Part shown: in pieces, positions 1 through 8,354 of the stretch | Layout of the letters: each line of letters opens with the position of its first letter | Position numbering within the stretch: the stretch's first letter is position 1 | Assembly (NCBI GenBank): GCA_023379075.1 | Contig: JAMCSO010000046.1 | Span: 1-12,387, forward strand | Origin: Candidatus Martarchaeota archaeon | GTDB taxonomy: Archaea; Micrarchaeota; Micrarchaeia; Micrarchaeales; CABMGC01 | Length of the DNA: 12,387 nt | Reading direction: 5' to 3' | The notes under the pieces: model-generated | Told to the model about the DNA's origin: nothing | The model's input: only the letters and a program-made list of their open reading frames with translations | The model's database searches: none | Position numbers and translations under genes: made by a program

Positions 1-1004
1 ATTCCCGTTTCCCATTCTGAGATTGCAGGATAATAATTAAATGTTCCGATAATAAAATCAATATTCTGTATTAGATTCTTGCTAAGGTTTGCATAAGAGA
101 ATAAACCACTAGCTCCCTGGCCATAGTTGGGCGCAGCAGCCTCTATGCAAAGATAATAGACTTGTGGCAGCAAAAGCAGTACAAGAAAGAGCAATAATGC
201 TAAGAAGTAAATATCCTTGTCTGCAGCCTTTGAGATATTCTTAACTCTTGATGCAAATGACTTTATAATTCCTTCCCTACCCGTCACCAGATAAATAGAC
301 GCAAATATTGGAATTAGCAATATCCCCTCAATCCTCATATAAACAGAGAGGGAGAGCGCTGCGATAAATGGGAGCATCATCTCTTTTCTTTTTCTCCTTA
401 TCCCTACAACAAAGAAGAACATTGTGAGGATTGTAAATGTCATGAATGCAAGATCGGGCACCGCAAGGGCCCTAGACCATATCATGATCTCAGGAGCCAA
501 AGCCATAAGAGCTGCAGAGTATAATGCAATCTTCTCGTCTTCGAATAGCGATATGGCAAGCATGAATACAAAAACTATTGATAGCATGCCCATTAGGAAT
601 TCCAGGCCAGCCGCAGTTTCAGTTCCAATGCCAAAAATGCCGAAGGCTATGGCTATGAGGACGCTGTATCCTGTGGAATCATGGTACACCTGGTTTACAA
701 AGCATCTGCCAAGATCCCCGGTACCGTATTGGCACCAAAGTGCATTCCCTCCCTTCAGCACATTAAGGGCTATCCCTTGATATATATTCTCATCAAAATA
801 AAGCTGTTCTACCTGTTTTACATACAACAACGAGAAAGAAACAAAGAAGATTATTATCAAAGCCAACAAGAAGAGCGTTCTTAGTCTTACTCCGCTTTTG
901 GCTAGCGATCTGCCGAGATCCTTCCTAGCGAAGAAGACCCCTAGAAACAACAAAATCAGGGATATGCTTGTTGCTGCAGTTATAAAGTATCCTAGCAGGA
1001 TCAT
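1..1004 (-). CDS. GT-C family membrane glycosyltransferase (PMT_2/ArnT-like), C-terminus cut off by window edge
   Basis: This minus-strand frame is open from ATG 1004-1002 to the window edge, giving 334 codons with no stop; the C-terminus is missing. Residues 5-26 and 43-61 are hydrophobic segments. Between them and the next helices lies a probable outside loop carrying FDENIYQGIA (about residues 70-79), which matches the acidic D-E pair that GT-C enzymes of the PMT/ArnT type use in the first outer loop. Further support comes from WSRALAVPD (about 176-184), like the 'sR...D' motif of PMT_2 proteins, and YMRIEG (about 222-227). GT-C enzymes transfer sugar from a polyprenyl-phosphate donor on the outer face of the membrane; the acceptor here is unknown. 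The loop also holds two cysteines (residues 91 and 101), a possible disulfide. The start overlaps the stop of the carbamoyltransferase by one base (TGATG), so the two are probably translationally coupled. Family assignment is fairly firm, specific substrate unknown. Confidence 0.75.
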   Translation of the reverse strand, partial: MILLGYFITAATSISLILLFLGVFFARKDLGRSLAKSGVRLRTLFLLALIIIFFVSFSLLYVKQVEQLYFDENIYQGIALNVLKGGNALWCQYGTGDLGRCFVNQVYHDSTGYSVLIAIAFGIFGIGTETAAGLEFLMGMLSIVFVFMLAISLFEDEKIALYSAALMALAPEIMIWSRALAVPDLAFMTFTILTMFFFVVGIRRKRKEMMLPFIAALSLSVYMRIEGILLIPIFASIYLVTGREGIIKSFASRVKNISKAADKDIYFLALLLFLVLLLLPQVYYLCIEAAAPNYGQGASGLFSYANLSKNLIQNIDFIIGTFNYYPAISEWETG

Positions 1005-2707
1005 CAGTCAACCCTCTCTACTGAGTAATTTCCTATAAAGAGCCTTCTTGTCCTGCTCTTCCTCATCATCTCAAGGGCATCCTCAGGACTATTTACTATC
1101 GGCATTCCATGTATATTAAGGCTGGTATTCAGAACAGCACCAATGCCTGTCTTCTTTTTTACCTCTGTTATAAGCTTTCTATAAGGCTTGTTCTCATCTC
1201 CGAGAATCTGGGCCCTAACTGTGTTATCTACGTGCATCACAGATCCAAGCCTTCCACTATACTCTCTATTCACTTTATACGCCATCGTCATGAATCTATC
1301 TTTTATCTTGGTATCATCTAAAATCTCTTCTGCGTCTTCCTCAAGAATCGTAGGGGCAAAGGGCTGATACCACTCCCTTCTCTTAATTTGCACATTGAGC
1401 TTTTCCTTGACTTCCTCGGAATCAGGCCTTGCGACAATGCTCCTATTTCCCAAAGCTCTCGGACCAAATTCAGCCCTTCCTTGAAACCAGAGCGCATATC
1501 CATAATCATAGACAGCATCTGCAGCCTCTCCAGCAATATCTTTGCTTCTTTGATAACTTATTCCCTTCTCTTCCCGCAGTGCCCTTTCTATCTCCTCATC
1601 ACTAAAACCGCTTCCCAGATAAACATTGTTAAAGCGATACGAAGTAACTCCATTCATCTCATAATTGGCCTGCATGGCTGCACCAAGGGCCAATCCACCA
1701 TCTCCCATATGTGGAAACACAAACATATCATCAAGATTTTTTATCTCTGCTATCTTCATATTTGCCTTTACATTTGACATTATGCCTCCTGAGAATCCAA
1801 GTTTATTTATTCCATTCTCATTGATGCTATTCTCAACAAAGGTGGATATTACTACCTCAAGGAGTTGCTGCACCATGTATGCAAATTCCTCTCTCGGAGT
1901 GCTCCAAGAAATCTTTTCAAGCATTTGGTACTGCGTTACCGGGCCATATTTGGCCTTCATCGAGCTGCCATCAACCTTTATGAAATCCCTGAGCTTATTC
2001 TCAGAGAATGGAAATTGGAAAGAGTAATCTGAGAGTGCCATGACTTTGCCTTCATCCTCAAGCTCCCTCATTCCCAATATTGTTGTTGCCTGTTCATAAA
2101 GTATGCCTATAGAATCCTTTGAGCCTACGCTGCTCACCCTCTTGATCTCACCGTCTTCCAATATGCTTGTAGATGAACTTAATCCGTCACCAAGTCCATC
2201 AAATGTGAGAATAAGGGCTTTTTTCATTCCGGAAGGGAATGCTGCTGTAGCTGCATGTGCCTTATGATGCTCTATCCCAATAACCTCTTCTGCAACTATA
2301 CCAATATGCGAAAGCGCTCTCTTCATATAAACATTATTTATCTGCTGTAAGAAGGGAGCTGAGCCTATGCTGGTCATCATATATTTTGAATACCGTATCA
2401 TCTTCTCAGTGGCTGGTTTTGGTATCTTCCTTCTTCTGAATTGATAATATCTCTCTTTTTGTGCAGGGAAAATTCTTGATAATGTCTTGGTGGGCTCAAA
2501 GGTAGAGAATGCAACCGTATCTATGTCGCAAGGATTTATGCCTGCGTATGCAATGCAGGCGTTTATGGAATTGAATGGGAAGCTAACTTCAAGCTTTCTC
2601 CCAGTAAACCTCTCTTCATTAGACGCAAATATTATCCTGTTTCCCTCTAGCAGCGCTGCGCCAGAGTCATGGCCGTCCCATATTCCAAGCACATACATGA
2701 GAACCAT
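1004..2707 (-). CDS. NodU/TobZ-family carbamoyltransferase
   Basis: A 567-residue protein with the full two-domain layout of O-carbamoyltransferases (NodU, TobZ, CmcH), which transfer carbamoyl from carbamoyl phosphate, through a carbamoyl-adenylate, to a hydroxyl of a sugar or secondary metabolite. The N-terminal Kae1-like domain shows GIWDGHDSGAAL (8-19), EHHKAHA (146-152, the HxxxH metal ligands at 147 and 151), FDGLGDG (169-175), FSGGIMSN (305-312) and HMGDGG (333-338, the third ligand probably D336). The C-terminal YrdC-like domain shows GRAEFGPRALGNRSI (410-424), WYQPFAP (446-452), HVDNTVRAQ (492-500) and LNTSLNIHGMPIVNSPEDA (526-544). No key residue appears to be missing. The start at 2707 is preceded by GAGGT only two bases away; the inner ATG at 2698, giving MYVLGIWDGHDSG, fits homologue N-termini and is spaced better (11 bases), so the true start may be 2698. 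The next gene is a GT-C glycosyltransferase coupled by TGATG, which points to carbamoylation of a surface or lipid-linked glycan (inference). Confidence 0.93.
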   Translation of the reverse strand: MVLMYVLGIWDGHDSGAALLEGNRIIFASNEERFTGRKLEVSFPFNSINACIAYAGINPCDIDTVAFSTFEPTKTLSRIFPAQKERYYQFRRRKIPKPATEKMIRYSKYMMTSIGSAPFLQQINNVYMKRALSHIGIVAEEVIGIEHHKAHAATAAFPSGMKKALILTFDGLGDGLSSSTSILEDGEIKRVSSVGSKDSIGILYEQATTILGMRELEDEGKVMALSDYSFQFPFSENKLRDFIKVDGSSMKAKYGPVTQYQMLEKISWSTPREEFAYMVQQLLEVVISTFVENSINENGINKLGFSGGIMSNVKANMKIAEIKNLDDMFVFPHMGDGGLALGAAMQANYEMNGVTSYRFNNVYLGSGFSDEEIERALREEKGISYQRSKDIAGEAADAVYDYGYALWFQGRAEFGPRALGNRSIVARPDSEEVKEKLNVQIKRREWYQPFAPTILEEDAEEILDDTKIKDRFMTMAYKVNREYSGRLGSVMHVDNTVRAQILGDENKPYRKLITEVKKKTGIGAVLNTSLNIHGMPIVNSPEDALEMMRKSRTRRLFIGNYSVERVD

Positions 2708-2878
2708 CTACCTCTTCCTGCTCAGGATTTAACCTTCAATGTTTTTAACTACTGGGATTATTTTTGGTGGGCAAAGAGTAAAACCTTAAAACTATTAAAC
2801 ATTGGGGTTTTCTCTGTAAGCTGCAAGTATGCTTAAGCGCCTGATATCCTTTAAAGATTTTTTCATTTAATATGGATT
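2708..2878. promoter_or_regulatory. Divergent intergenic region between carbamoyltransferase and pyrG
   Basis: This 171-bp gap separates two divergently read genes and must hold both promoters. The pyrG TATA box is listed separately. For the minus-strand carbamoyltransferase there are several AT-rich candidates (reverse-strand GTTAAAAAC near 2742-2750, TTTTAAGG near 2783-2790 and GGTTAAAT near 2727-2734), and none is clearly best. A 6-bp inverted repeat AAAACC (2780-2785) / GGTTTT (2806-2811) with a 20-base spacer lies in the middle; it could be a regulator site but is weak. Confidence 0.5.
2850..2855 (+). promoter_or_regulatory. TATA box of pyrG, probably leaderless mRNA
   Basis: TTTAAA lies with its centre about 26 bases before the A of the pyrG ATG at 2879. 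Archaeal transcription normally starts about 25 bases downstream of the TATA centre, which would put the first RNA base at or next to the start codon. No GGTGA or GGAGG-like motif lies before the ATG, which agrees with a leaderless transcript. Confidence 0.55.
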
Positions 2879-4486
2879 ATGCCTACCAAATATATCGTAA
2901 CTCTTGGCTCTCTGATGAGCGGCTTGGGAAAAGGCGTCCTTACCTCATCAATCCTTAAGATCCTTGACTTCAACGGATACAAAGTTCTTCCAGTAAAATT
3001 TGACGGTTACCTGAATTATGACTGCGGAACCATGAACCCCTATAGACATGGGGAAGTATTCGTATTAGATGACAAGAGCGAAGTCGATATGGACTTTGGA
3101 ATATACGAAAGGTTCTTGAATAAAAGCCTCACTGGGGATCTTTCCATCACCGGGGGCAAACTTTTCGGCAAGGTCACCTCAAAAGAGAGGAATGGGGATT
3201 ATCTTGGGGAGGATATACAGATAATACCTCATCTCACAAACGAAATAATAAAGCAGGTTGAAGGGATAGCCGAAAAGAACAAGCTTGATGTCCTGATAAT
3301 AGAGGTTGGCGGAACGGTTGGGGATATAGAAAATAGCTATTTCATAGAAGCAATGAGGCAGTTAGCCCTTCGCAACGAGGTTGTTTTCATAAATCTCACT
3401 TATATACCTAAGATAGAGGTTGTTGGAGAGCAAAAGACTAAGCTTGCACAGCTCGGGTTTAGGGCACTCTTACAGCTAGGAATAAGGCCAAATTTCATCA
3501 TATGCAGAGGTACAGAGCCACTGCTTGAAAAGACAAAAGAGAAATTGGCTCTTTTCTCAAACCTGAGCAATGAGAAGATAATAGATGATTCAGATCAAAA
3601 AACCATGTACAATCTCCCTCTCCATCTCATGCATCAGGGATTTGACAAGATGCTTGTAAAAGAGCTTGGCCTTAAGAGAAAACAGACCGACAAAAAGAGA
3701 TTAGAGTTCTGGAAAAAGAGTGTCTATAAGATCGTGGAACCTAGCCATCATATCAAAGTGGCAATAGTGGGTAAATATACCGAGCTCAAGGATTCTTATG
3801 CAAGCGTCAAAGAAGCATTGGTTCATGCAGGCTCTGCTAATGAAACTGGAGTTAACATTTCATGGATAGATGCTGAGAACTTGGAAAAAGAAGATCCAGA
3901 GTCTCTTCTCTCAGGAATTGATGGCCTTCTTGTCCCTGGAGCATTCGGGAAAAGAGGCATAGAGGGCATGATCCAGGCCATAAAATATGTGAGAGAGAAA
4001 AAGATACCGTATCTTGGCTTATGTCTTGGTATGCAGCTGATGGCTGTCGAATATGCAAGGAATGTCTGCTCAATGGATGGTGCCAACTCTACAGAGTTCA
4101 ATCCCTCAACAAAATATAAGATAATTGACTTGATCAAATCGCAGAAGTACATAAAACAGAAAGGAGGGACCATGCGTCTCGGCTCCTGGAAATGCAATGT
4201 CATAGAAAAGAACAGCATAGTCTATGGTTCTTATGGCGAAAGCGTTATCTACGAGAGGCACAGGCACAGGTACGAGTTCAATAATAAATACAGGGCTGCG
4301 TTGTCGAGAAAGGGATTGAGGATAACTGGAGTCAATCTTGATAGCAATCTTGTGGAGTTTATAGAATGGAGCGATGCATTTGGAATAGGGACCCAAGCGC
4401 ATCCAGAGCTTAAATCGAGAATTGAGAGCCCAGCGCCACTATTCGTCAGCTTCGTAAAAGCTGGACTTGATAATAAGATCAGGTAA
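2879..4486 (+). CDS. pyrG: CTP synthase (glutamine hydrolysing), divergent
   Basis: 535 residues, the usual length for CTP synthase, which aminates UTP to CTP with ATP and glutamine in the cytoplasm. The synthetase domain has the P-loop SGLGKG (14-19), HGEVFVLDD (57-65), VDMDFGIYERF (69-79, Mg-binding D72), EVGGTVGD (142-149, Mg-binding E142) and the UTP-site stretch GEQKTKLAQ (183-191, K186/K188/Q191). The glutaminase domain has PGAFGKRG (353-360), the nucleophile C382 in LGLCLGMQ, GGTMRLG (429-435), RHRHRYE (460-466) and the HPE triad residues H508/E510. All catalytic residues are present, but several normally near-invariant stretches differ: KTKPTQHSV is KTKLAQLGF, PGGFG is PGAFG and TDDG is LDDK. 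The start at 2879 is chosen because the ATG at 2872 is out of frame and this one begins right at the expected MPTKYIV N-terminus. Its end overlaps the convergent glycosyltransferase by 8 bp. It likely serves general pyrimidine metabolism; a role in feeding CTP-dependent glycan precursors is only inference. Confidence 0.93.
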   Translation: MPTKYIVTLGSLMSGLGKGVLTSSILKILDFNGYKVLPVKFDGYLNYDCGTMNPYRHGEVFVLDDKSEVDMDFGIYERFLNKSLTGDLSITGGKLFGKVTSKERNGDYLGEDIQIIPHLTNEIIKQVEGIAEKNKLDVLIIEVGGTVGDIENSYFIEAMRQLALRNEVVFINLTYIPKIEVVGEQKTKLAQLGFRALLQLGIRPNFIICRGTEPLLEKTKEKLALFSNLSNEKIIDDSDQKTMYNLPLHLMHQGFDKMLVKELGLKRKQTDKKRLEFWKKSVYKIVEPSHHIKVAIVGKYTELKDSYASVKEALVHAGSANETGVNISWIDAENLEKEDPESLLSGIDGLLVPGAFGKRGIEGMIQAIKYVREKKIPYLGLCLGMQLMAVEYARNVCSMDGANSTEFNPSTKYKIIDLIKSQKYIKQKGGTMRLGSWKCNVIEKNSIVYGSYGESVIYERHRHRYEFNNKYRAALSRKGLRITGVNLDSNLVEFIEWSDAFGIGTQAHPELKSRIESPAPLFVSFVKAGLDNKIR

Positions 4487-4499
4487 AGAAGGATCTTAT
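4473..4499. repeat. Inverted repeat over the convergent stop codons of pyrG and the GT2 gene
   Basis: Two perfect 8-base arms, ATAAGATC (4473-4480) and GATCTTAT (4492-4499), flank an 11-base spacer. The stop codon of pyrG (TAA 4484-4486) sits in the loop and the stop codon of the glycosyltransferase (4481-4479 on the minus strand) straddles the end of the left arm and the first base of the loop. Either transcript could form this hairpin. It may influence 3' ends of both mRNAs, although archaeal termination is generally driven by U-tracts and aCPSF1, and no U-tract follows here. Confidence 0.45.
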
Positions 4500-5180
4500 C
4501 AGTGCAATCCCTTGCCTAAAGCCTGCTTTAGAAGCTCCCCTCTTCCGTGGATTAAACTTGTATGGAATTTCCGATATCTTTATGCTTCTTTTTTCTGTAC
4601 ATTTTAGAAAGTCAAAAAGCACCTTGTACCCATTACCAACAAATCTCCTCTCGTTCTTTCTCAGAGTGCTCTCAAACAGCTTTCTCTCAACACCGAAAAA
4701 TCCAGAGAATATATCACTACACGTAGCCTTGCCATTAGCCCAAAGTGCAAACTCTCCGAATCGTATAAGACTTCTTGATATCAATCTGCGATACAGGCTC
4801 CATCCAACAACACTCTCTCTAACAGCAACAGCGAGATCGCTGCCATCATTCAATCTTCTCGCTATGTCTCCTATGACTCTCGGAGGGTGCTGAAGGTCAG
4901 CATCTATTACTATGGCAAATCTTCTTTTTGTATGCAGAATTCCTTCTATCACGCTTGAAGTAAGGCCTCTTTCCTTTCCCTTCATGGACCTGTCTATAAG
5001 CGTGATCCTTCCATGCTTTCTGGCCAGCTCCCTAACAATATTCTTTGTTCTGTCTGATGATCCGTCATCAACAACTATTATCTCCATACCTTTGAACGAA
5101 GCAAGTATTTTACTTATCAGGATGCCCACATTCCCTTCCTCATTGAGTGTTGGTATTATAACTGAGAATTTTTTATACAT
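4479..5180 (-). CDS. GT2 glycosyltransferase, dolichyl/polyprenyl-phosphate mannosyltransferase (DPM1)-like
   Basis: 233 residues of a GT-A fold family 2 enzyme. Such enzymes move a sugar from a nucleotide sugar to a polyprenyl phosphate (or a nascent lipid-linked glycan) on the cytoplasmic face. Motifs in order: IIPTLNEEGN (8-17), VVDDGSSDRT (36-45), the metal-binding DADLQHPP (93-100), CSDIFSGFFGV (154-164), VGNGYKVLFDFL (181-192) and EIPYKFNPRKRGASK (204-218), the last typical of the DPM1 branch. There are no trailing membrane helices, so this is a soluble or peripherally bound single-domain form. Its ATG (5180-5178) shares one base with the stop of the upstream flippase (TGATG), suggesting coupled translation. 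Pairing with flippases supports a job in lipid-linked oligosaccharide assembly and in making donors for the GT-C enzymes at both ends of the locus (inference). Sugar specificity cannot be read from the sequence. Confidence 0.88.
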   Translation of the reverse strand: MYKKFSVIIPTLNEEGNVGILISKILASFKGMEIIVVDDGSSDRTKNIVRELARKHGRITLIDRSMKGKERGLTSSVIEGILHTKRRFAIVIDADLQHPPRVIGDIARRLNDGSDLAVAVRESVVGWSLYRRLISRSLIRFGEFALWANGKATCSDIFSGFFGVERKLFESTLRKNERRFVGNGYKVLFDFLKCTEKRSIKISEIPYKFNPRKRGASKAGFRQGIALIRSFFT

Positions 5181-6751
5181 CAGACTAACCTCTCTATCCT
5201 TCTCGCATAGCTCAAAAGGACTTCCATAATCCTGCCCAAAATAGGTATATTTTTGCTCACTTTATCAAGGAGCTCAATCTCCTCCCGTCTCAGTGCTCTT
5301 GTAATGACTAGCAAGGCAGGATAAGCTATAATTATCACCACAAATCCTGAGATAAGCTCCATCTTCGGAAATGAAGAAAGCAGTATCTCTGGCAAAAGGA
5401 AGAAAAGAAGGATTCCATTTGAAAGTAGAACCCTAACAGGTCCTCCGAAGTTGACTTTTATGCCTATTTTATTGATGTATCTTATGTACACGTAATTTCC
5501 TATAATGTTTCCCACATAAAATAAGGCAATAATAGTGCCTACTGCTCCAAAGATGGGTGTTAATATAATGACCGCGACTATGTCAGAGCCGAAGATCGCA
5601 ACAGAAAACTTAAATATCTCTCTCACCTTACCCATGCTTGCAAGAAGCGAGAAGGAGTAATTCCAGAAAAGTCCTATCAAGATTCCTATGCTAATCAAAG
5701 GCATGTAAATATATGATTGAGAGTAAGAGGAAGTGAACACTGTGGCTATTATATTACCTGAGAAGATTGCAATGTAGCAGATCAGAGGCATGGTAAAGAA
5801 CATTGCAAAATATATGGAATAGCCATAAAATTTGTCAAGATTCTTGCCTTTTGATGATCCATGTATTGCAGTAGCAAACATCGGTATAAGGACAACGGCT
5901 ATGGAGCCAGCAACCATATCTATCAGATTGCCAACACGCAGGGATATTCCGTATGCACCGACCACCCCAGCAGAGAAAAGCACGCTTAACAGCACTATTG
6001 CAAGATTATTTGCAACATTGCTTAGCACGTTTGATACTGTTATTGGGAGAGAGAACTTCAGCATCCGTCCTATCCTTTTCCTTAAGCCATGACTAACAAA
6101 GTGCACTTTACTATGTTTTGATATGAAAAATACCCCAGCAATCAGTGCGAAGAGGGATCCTAAGAAATATCCTATTATCGCACCCAATGGCCCATAGCCA
6201 AGCATTATAAGACCTACGCTTGCAATCGCCTGCACCACTGAATTAAGAACAAGAGAGAACGCAGCTCTCTTTCCATCTCCGAAGCTAACAATGATTGAAT
6301 AAACAACCGAATTAAAAAATGAGGTATAAACGCCAATTATGGCTGCCAGGATAAGGATCGAATAAATTGCGTTGTGCATTATATAAAGCGAGATAATGTT
6401 ACTGCCTAAAATCCCTATGAGAAAAAAAGCCAAGAACGCTGCAAGCAAAAGAATTATCCCATCACCAATCGATACGGCTATTCCTTTCTGATCTTTCTCA
6501 GCTATCATTTTTGGTATGTATTTGTTAAAGTAGGTACCAATGTTAATGCTTCCAAACGCTATTATCAAAGATGTTGCGCCTATCGCCGCAGTATAAAGTC
6601 CGTAATTCTCGCTTAGAAGCATCCTCGCTATCAATACAAACATAAGCGTGCTTATGACTATCGATGCGCTTCTGCCAACAAGTACAAACGAGGCCGTTTT
6701 GGCATTCTTTATCCCTATATCTACTGCCTCGTCCTCATTTTTTTGAGCCAT
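5180..6751 (-). CDS. Polysaccharide/lipid-linked oligosaccharide flippase (Wzx-like, MOP superfamily), copy 2
   Basis: A 523-residue integral membrane protein with about 14 predicted hydrophobic segments and little extramembrane mass, the normal size and layout of Wzx/RfbX-type flippases. These move polyprenyl-linked oligosaccharides from the inner to the outer leaflet. Family-like features include the N-terminal NYGLYTAAIG stretch, GYGPLGAIIGYFLG after the sixth segment or so, and MLKFSLPITVSNV at the start of the second half. It is a paralogue of the gene immediately upstream, with matching stretches in all of these places and in a charged C-terminal tail ending in KVSKNIPILG (about 497-506) plus an amphipathic stretch. 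It begins 16 bases after the upstream flippase stop and overlaps the downstream glycosyltransferase by one base, so the three genes look like one operon. No strong Shine-Dalgarno precedes the ATG. Confidence 0.88.
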   Translation of the reverse strand: MAQKNEDEAVDIGIKNAKTASFVLVGRSASIVISTLMFVLIARMLLSENYGLYTAAIGATSLIIAFGSINIGTYFNKYIPKMIAEKDQKGIAVSIGDGIILLLAAFLAFFLIGILGSNIISLYIMHNAIYSILILAAIIGVYTSFFNSVVYSIIVSFGDGKRAAFSLVLNSVVQAIASVGLIMLGYGPLGAIIGYFLGSLFALIAGVFFISKHSKVHFVSHGLRKRIGRMLKFSLPITVSNVLSNVANNLAIVLLSVLFSAGVVGAYGISLRVGNLIDMVAGSIAVVLIPMFATAIHGSSKGKNLDKFYGYSIYFAMFFTMPLICYIAIFSGNIIATVFTSSYSQSYIYMPLISIGILIGLFWNYSFSLLASMGKVREIFKFSVAIFGSDIVAVIILTPIFGAVGTIIALFYVGNIIGNYVYIRYINKIGIKVNFGGPVRVLLSNGILLFFLLPEILLSSFPKMELISGFVVIIIAYPALLVITRALRREEIELLDKVSKNIPILGRIMEVLLSYARRIERLV

Positions 6752-6767
6752 GCAACCATTCAGATCA

Positions 6768-8354
6768 TTATCTCAGAAAAAGGTTAATATACCTGTTTAA
6801 GAGCGTGATGAGGAATCCTAGCGTTGGTATATCTTCAGATACTCTGTGAATCAGCGCTGTATCTTCTTTATTTATGACCTTGAAAAGGACGAGGGACTGT
6901 GGATAAACAAGCGCCAGCGCAATAAGTCCTGCCACAAGGCTTATTATATAATGGTTCCCCAAATGGAGCACCGCAAGATTCACTGCGATTAGAATCAGAG
7001 TCACGAATACTCCGCTTCCTACAAACCGTGCAATCTTATTATAATTAAAACGGAATTTAGATACCTCAACTGCCTTTCTGAGTATCAGCGCAGAATAGAC
7101 AAGGTTCCCAATAACGAAGACCGAGAGTATGGCTCCAATCGCATTAAATCTTGGAATAAGAAAGAAGAGAAGAACTATCTGAATGATTCCAGAGTAAAGG
7201 TAGCACTTGAATAGCTGCTTTGTCTTGTGGAGAGCTGCCATGAAGCCCCCAAGGTATAGGGCAGGCATGCCTAATGCGGTTCCAAATGCTATAATAGAGA
7301 GATATGTGGGGGCAAGTGCGTAATTGTCAGTAAGGAAAAGGTAAATTGCACTCTTTGAGAATACACCTATATAGATTATCACCGGAAGGGTTACTATAAG
7401 CGAATATAAGAATATCTTATTTATTTTATCTTCCCTACCTTCTCCATCTCCTATGCGGCTAGGATCTGTTGCTGAGAAAGCAGGCAATACTGTTGATATA
7501 ACTGTTCCGTAAAAGGCTGCCATCAATGCAACCCCCTTCAGAGCTATCCCATAATTTCCTAGTATATATTTTGGCTGATAAACAAAGAGGCCAAGCATTA
7601 GGACCACAAGATTGCTAATACCTGCCATAATAATGTTGTTTCCTCCAAGTGGCATTGAGAATCTGAGCATCTCCACAATCTCTTTTTTCTTAGGCAGCCT
7701 CTCTGGGAGGCCAAACCTGAAGAAAGCTTCTTTTGATATGTAGTACATTGCCAAGATGAAACCAGCCACATTGCCTGCAAGTAGCCCTATTATTGCGCCG
7801 ATAACTCCATAACCCTTCAAGACAAGAAATATGCTGAGTGCGAATTGTATGATATCTATTGTTATTATTGTCACAGCTGCCAGCTCCCCTTTTCCAAGGC
7901 CTATCAGTGCGCTATCTGTCGCACCCTCTATCAACGAGAAGAATAGTATTGCAGATGCCAGCTCCAGGTATATTGGAGCAACTCCTGTGCTTGCAAAATG
8001 ACTTGAAACAAAACCACTCAGAACAAATCCGATAAGTGCAAGCGCAGCTAATAATGGAAATATGAAGGAATATCCATTTGCCAAGACCCTTGGGATGCTC
8101 TTAAGGTCATCTTCCTGTTTGAGCTTGGACAGATTCTTGCTAAAATACGAACCTACTCCAAGCGTTCCTCCGGCACCAATAAAGGAGTAATATGCTATGG
8201 CAAAGGTGTATGTTCCATAGTTTGAGGGTCCAAGAAGTCTCGCTACAACAACAAATGCTGCTGAAGTAAGTACTAAACTTATAAGCTTGCTGATGAATAA
8301 ATAATAAAAAGTCCTGGCAGCGACATTCCCAACAGATCTTTTTTTCTCGCTCAT
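6768..8354 (-). CDS. Polysaccharide/lipid-linked oligosaccharide flippase (Wzx-like, MOP superfamily), copy 1
   Basis: A 528-residue multi-spanning protein (about 14 hydrophobic segments) of the Wzx/RfbX type, first gene of the minus-strand flippase-flippase-GT2 operon. Recognisable stretches are ARLLGPSNYGTYTFAIA near the N-terminus, GYGVIGAIIGLLAGN, MLRFSMPLGGNNI opening the second half, and a C-terminal tail with RVSEDIPTLG (504-513). The start at 8354 is fixed by an in-frame TAG at 8363-8361, only two codons upstream. The ATG has no Shine-Dalgarno within reach and no TATA at leaderless distance, so how translation starts is unclear. Compared with its neighbour it is clearly related but diverged along the whole length, which argues for an old duplication with separate substrates or a heteromeric arrangement, not a recent copy (inference). 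Confidence 0.88.
   Translation of the reverse strand: MSEKKRSVGNVAARTFYYLFISKLISLVLTSAAFVVVARLLGPSNYGTYTFAIAYYSFIGAGGTLGVGSYFSKNLSKLKQEDDLKSIPRVLANGYSFIFPLLAALALIGFVLSGFVSSHFASTGVAPIYLELASAILFFSLIEGATDSALIGLGKGELAAVTIITIDIIQFALSIFLVLKGYGVIGAIIGLLAGNVAGFILAMYYISKEAFFRFGLPERLPKKKEIVEMLRFSMPLGGNNIIMAGISNLVVLMLGLFVYQPKYILGNYGIALKGVALMAAFYGTVISTVLPAFSATDPSRIGDGEGREDKINKIFLYSLIVTLPVIIYIGVFSKSAIYLFLTDNYALAPTYLSIIAFGTALGMPALYLGGFMAALHKTKQLFKCYLYSGIIQIVLLFFLIPRFNAIGAILSVFVIGNLVYSALILRKAVEVSKFRFNYNKIARFVGSGVFVTLILIAVNLAVLHLGNHYIISLVAGLIALALVYPQSLVLFKVINKEDTALIHRVSEDIPTLGFLITLLNRYINLFLR

Noticed and set aside
424..884. Plus-strand open frames of 118 and 67 codons near the left end
   Set aside because: They lie opposite an uninterrupted membrane glycosyltransferase frame with clear family motifs, and their own translations look random.
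1388..2027. Plus-strand open frames of 120-129 codons opposite the carbamoyltransferase
   Set aside because: The minus strand there encodes a complete conserved enzyme; the plus-strand translations show no recognisable domain and no promoter or ribosome site.
2780..2811. AAAACC...GGTTTT inverted repeat as an operator
   Set aside because: Only six base pairs with a 20-base spacer in AT-rich DNA; likely by chance, so it is only mentioned within the intergenic region entry.
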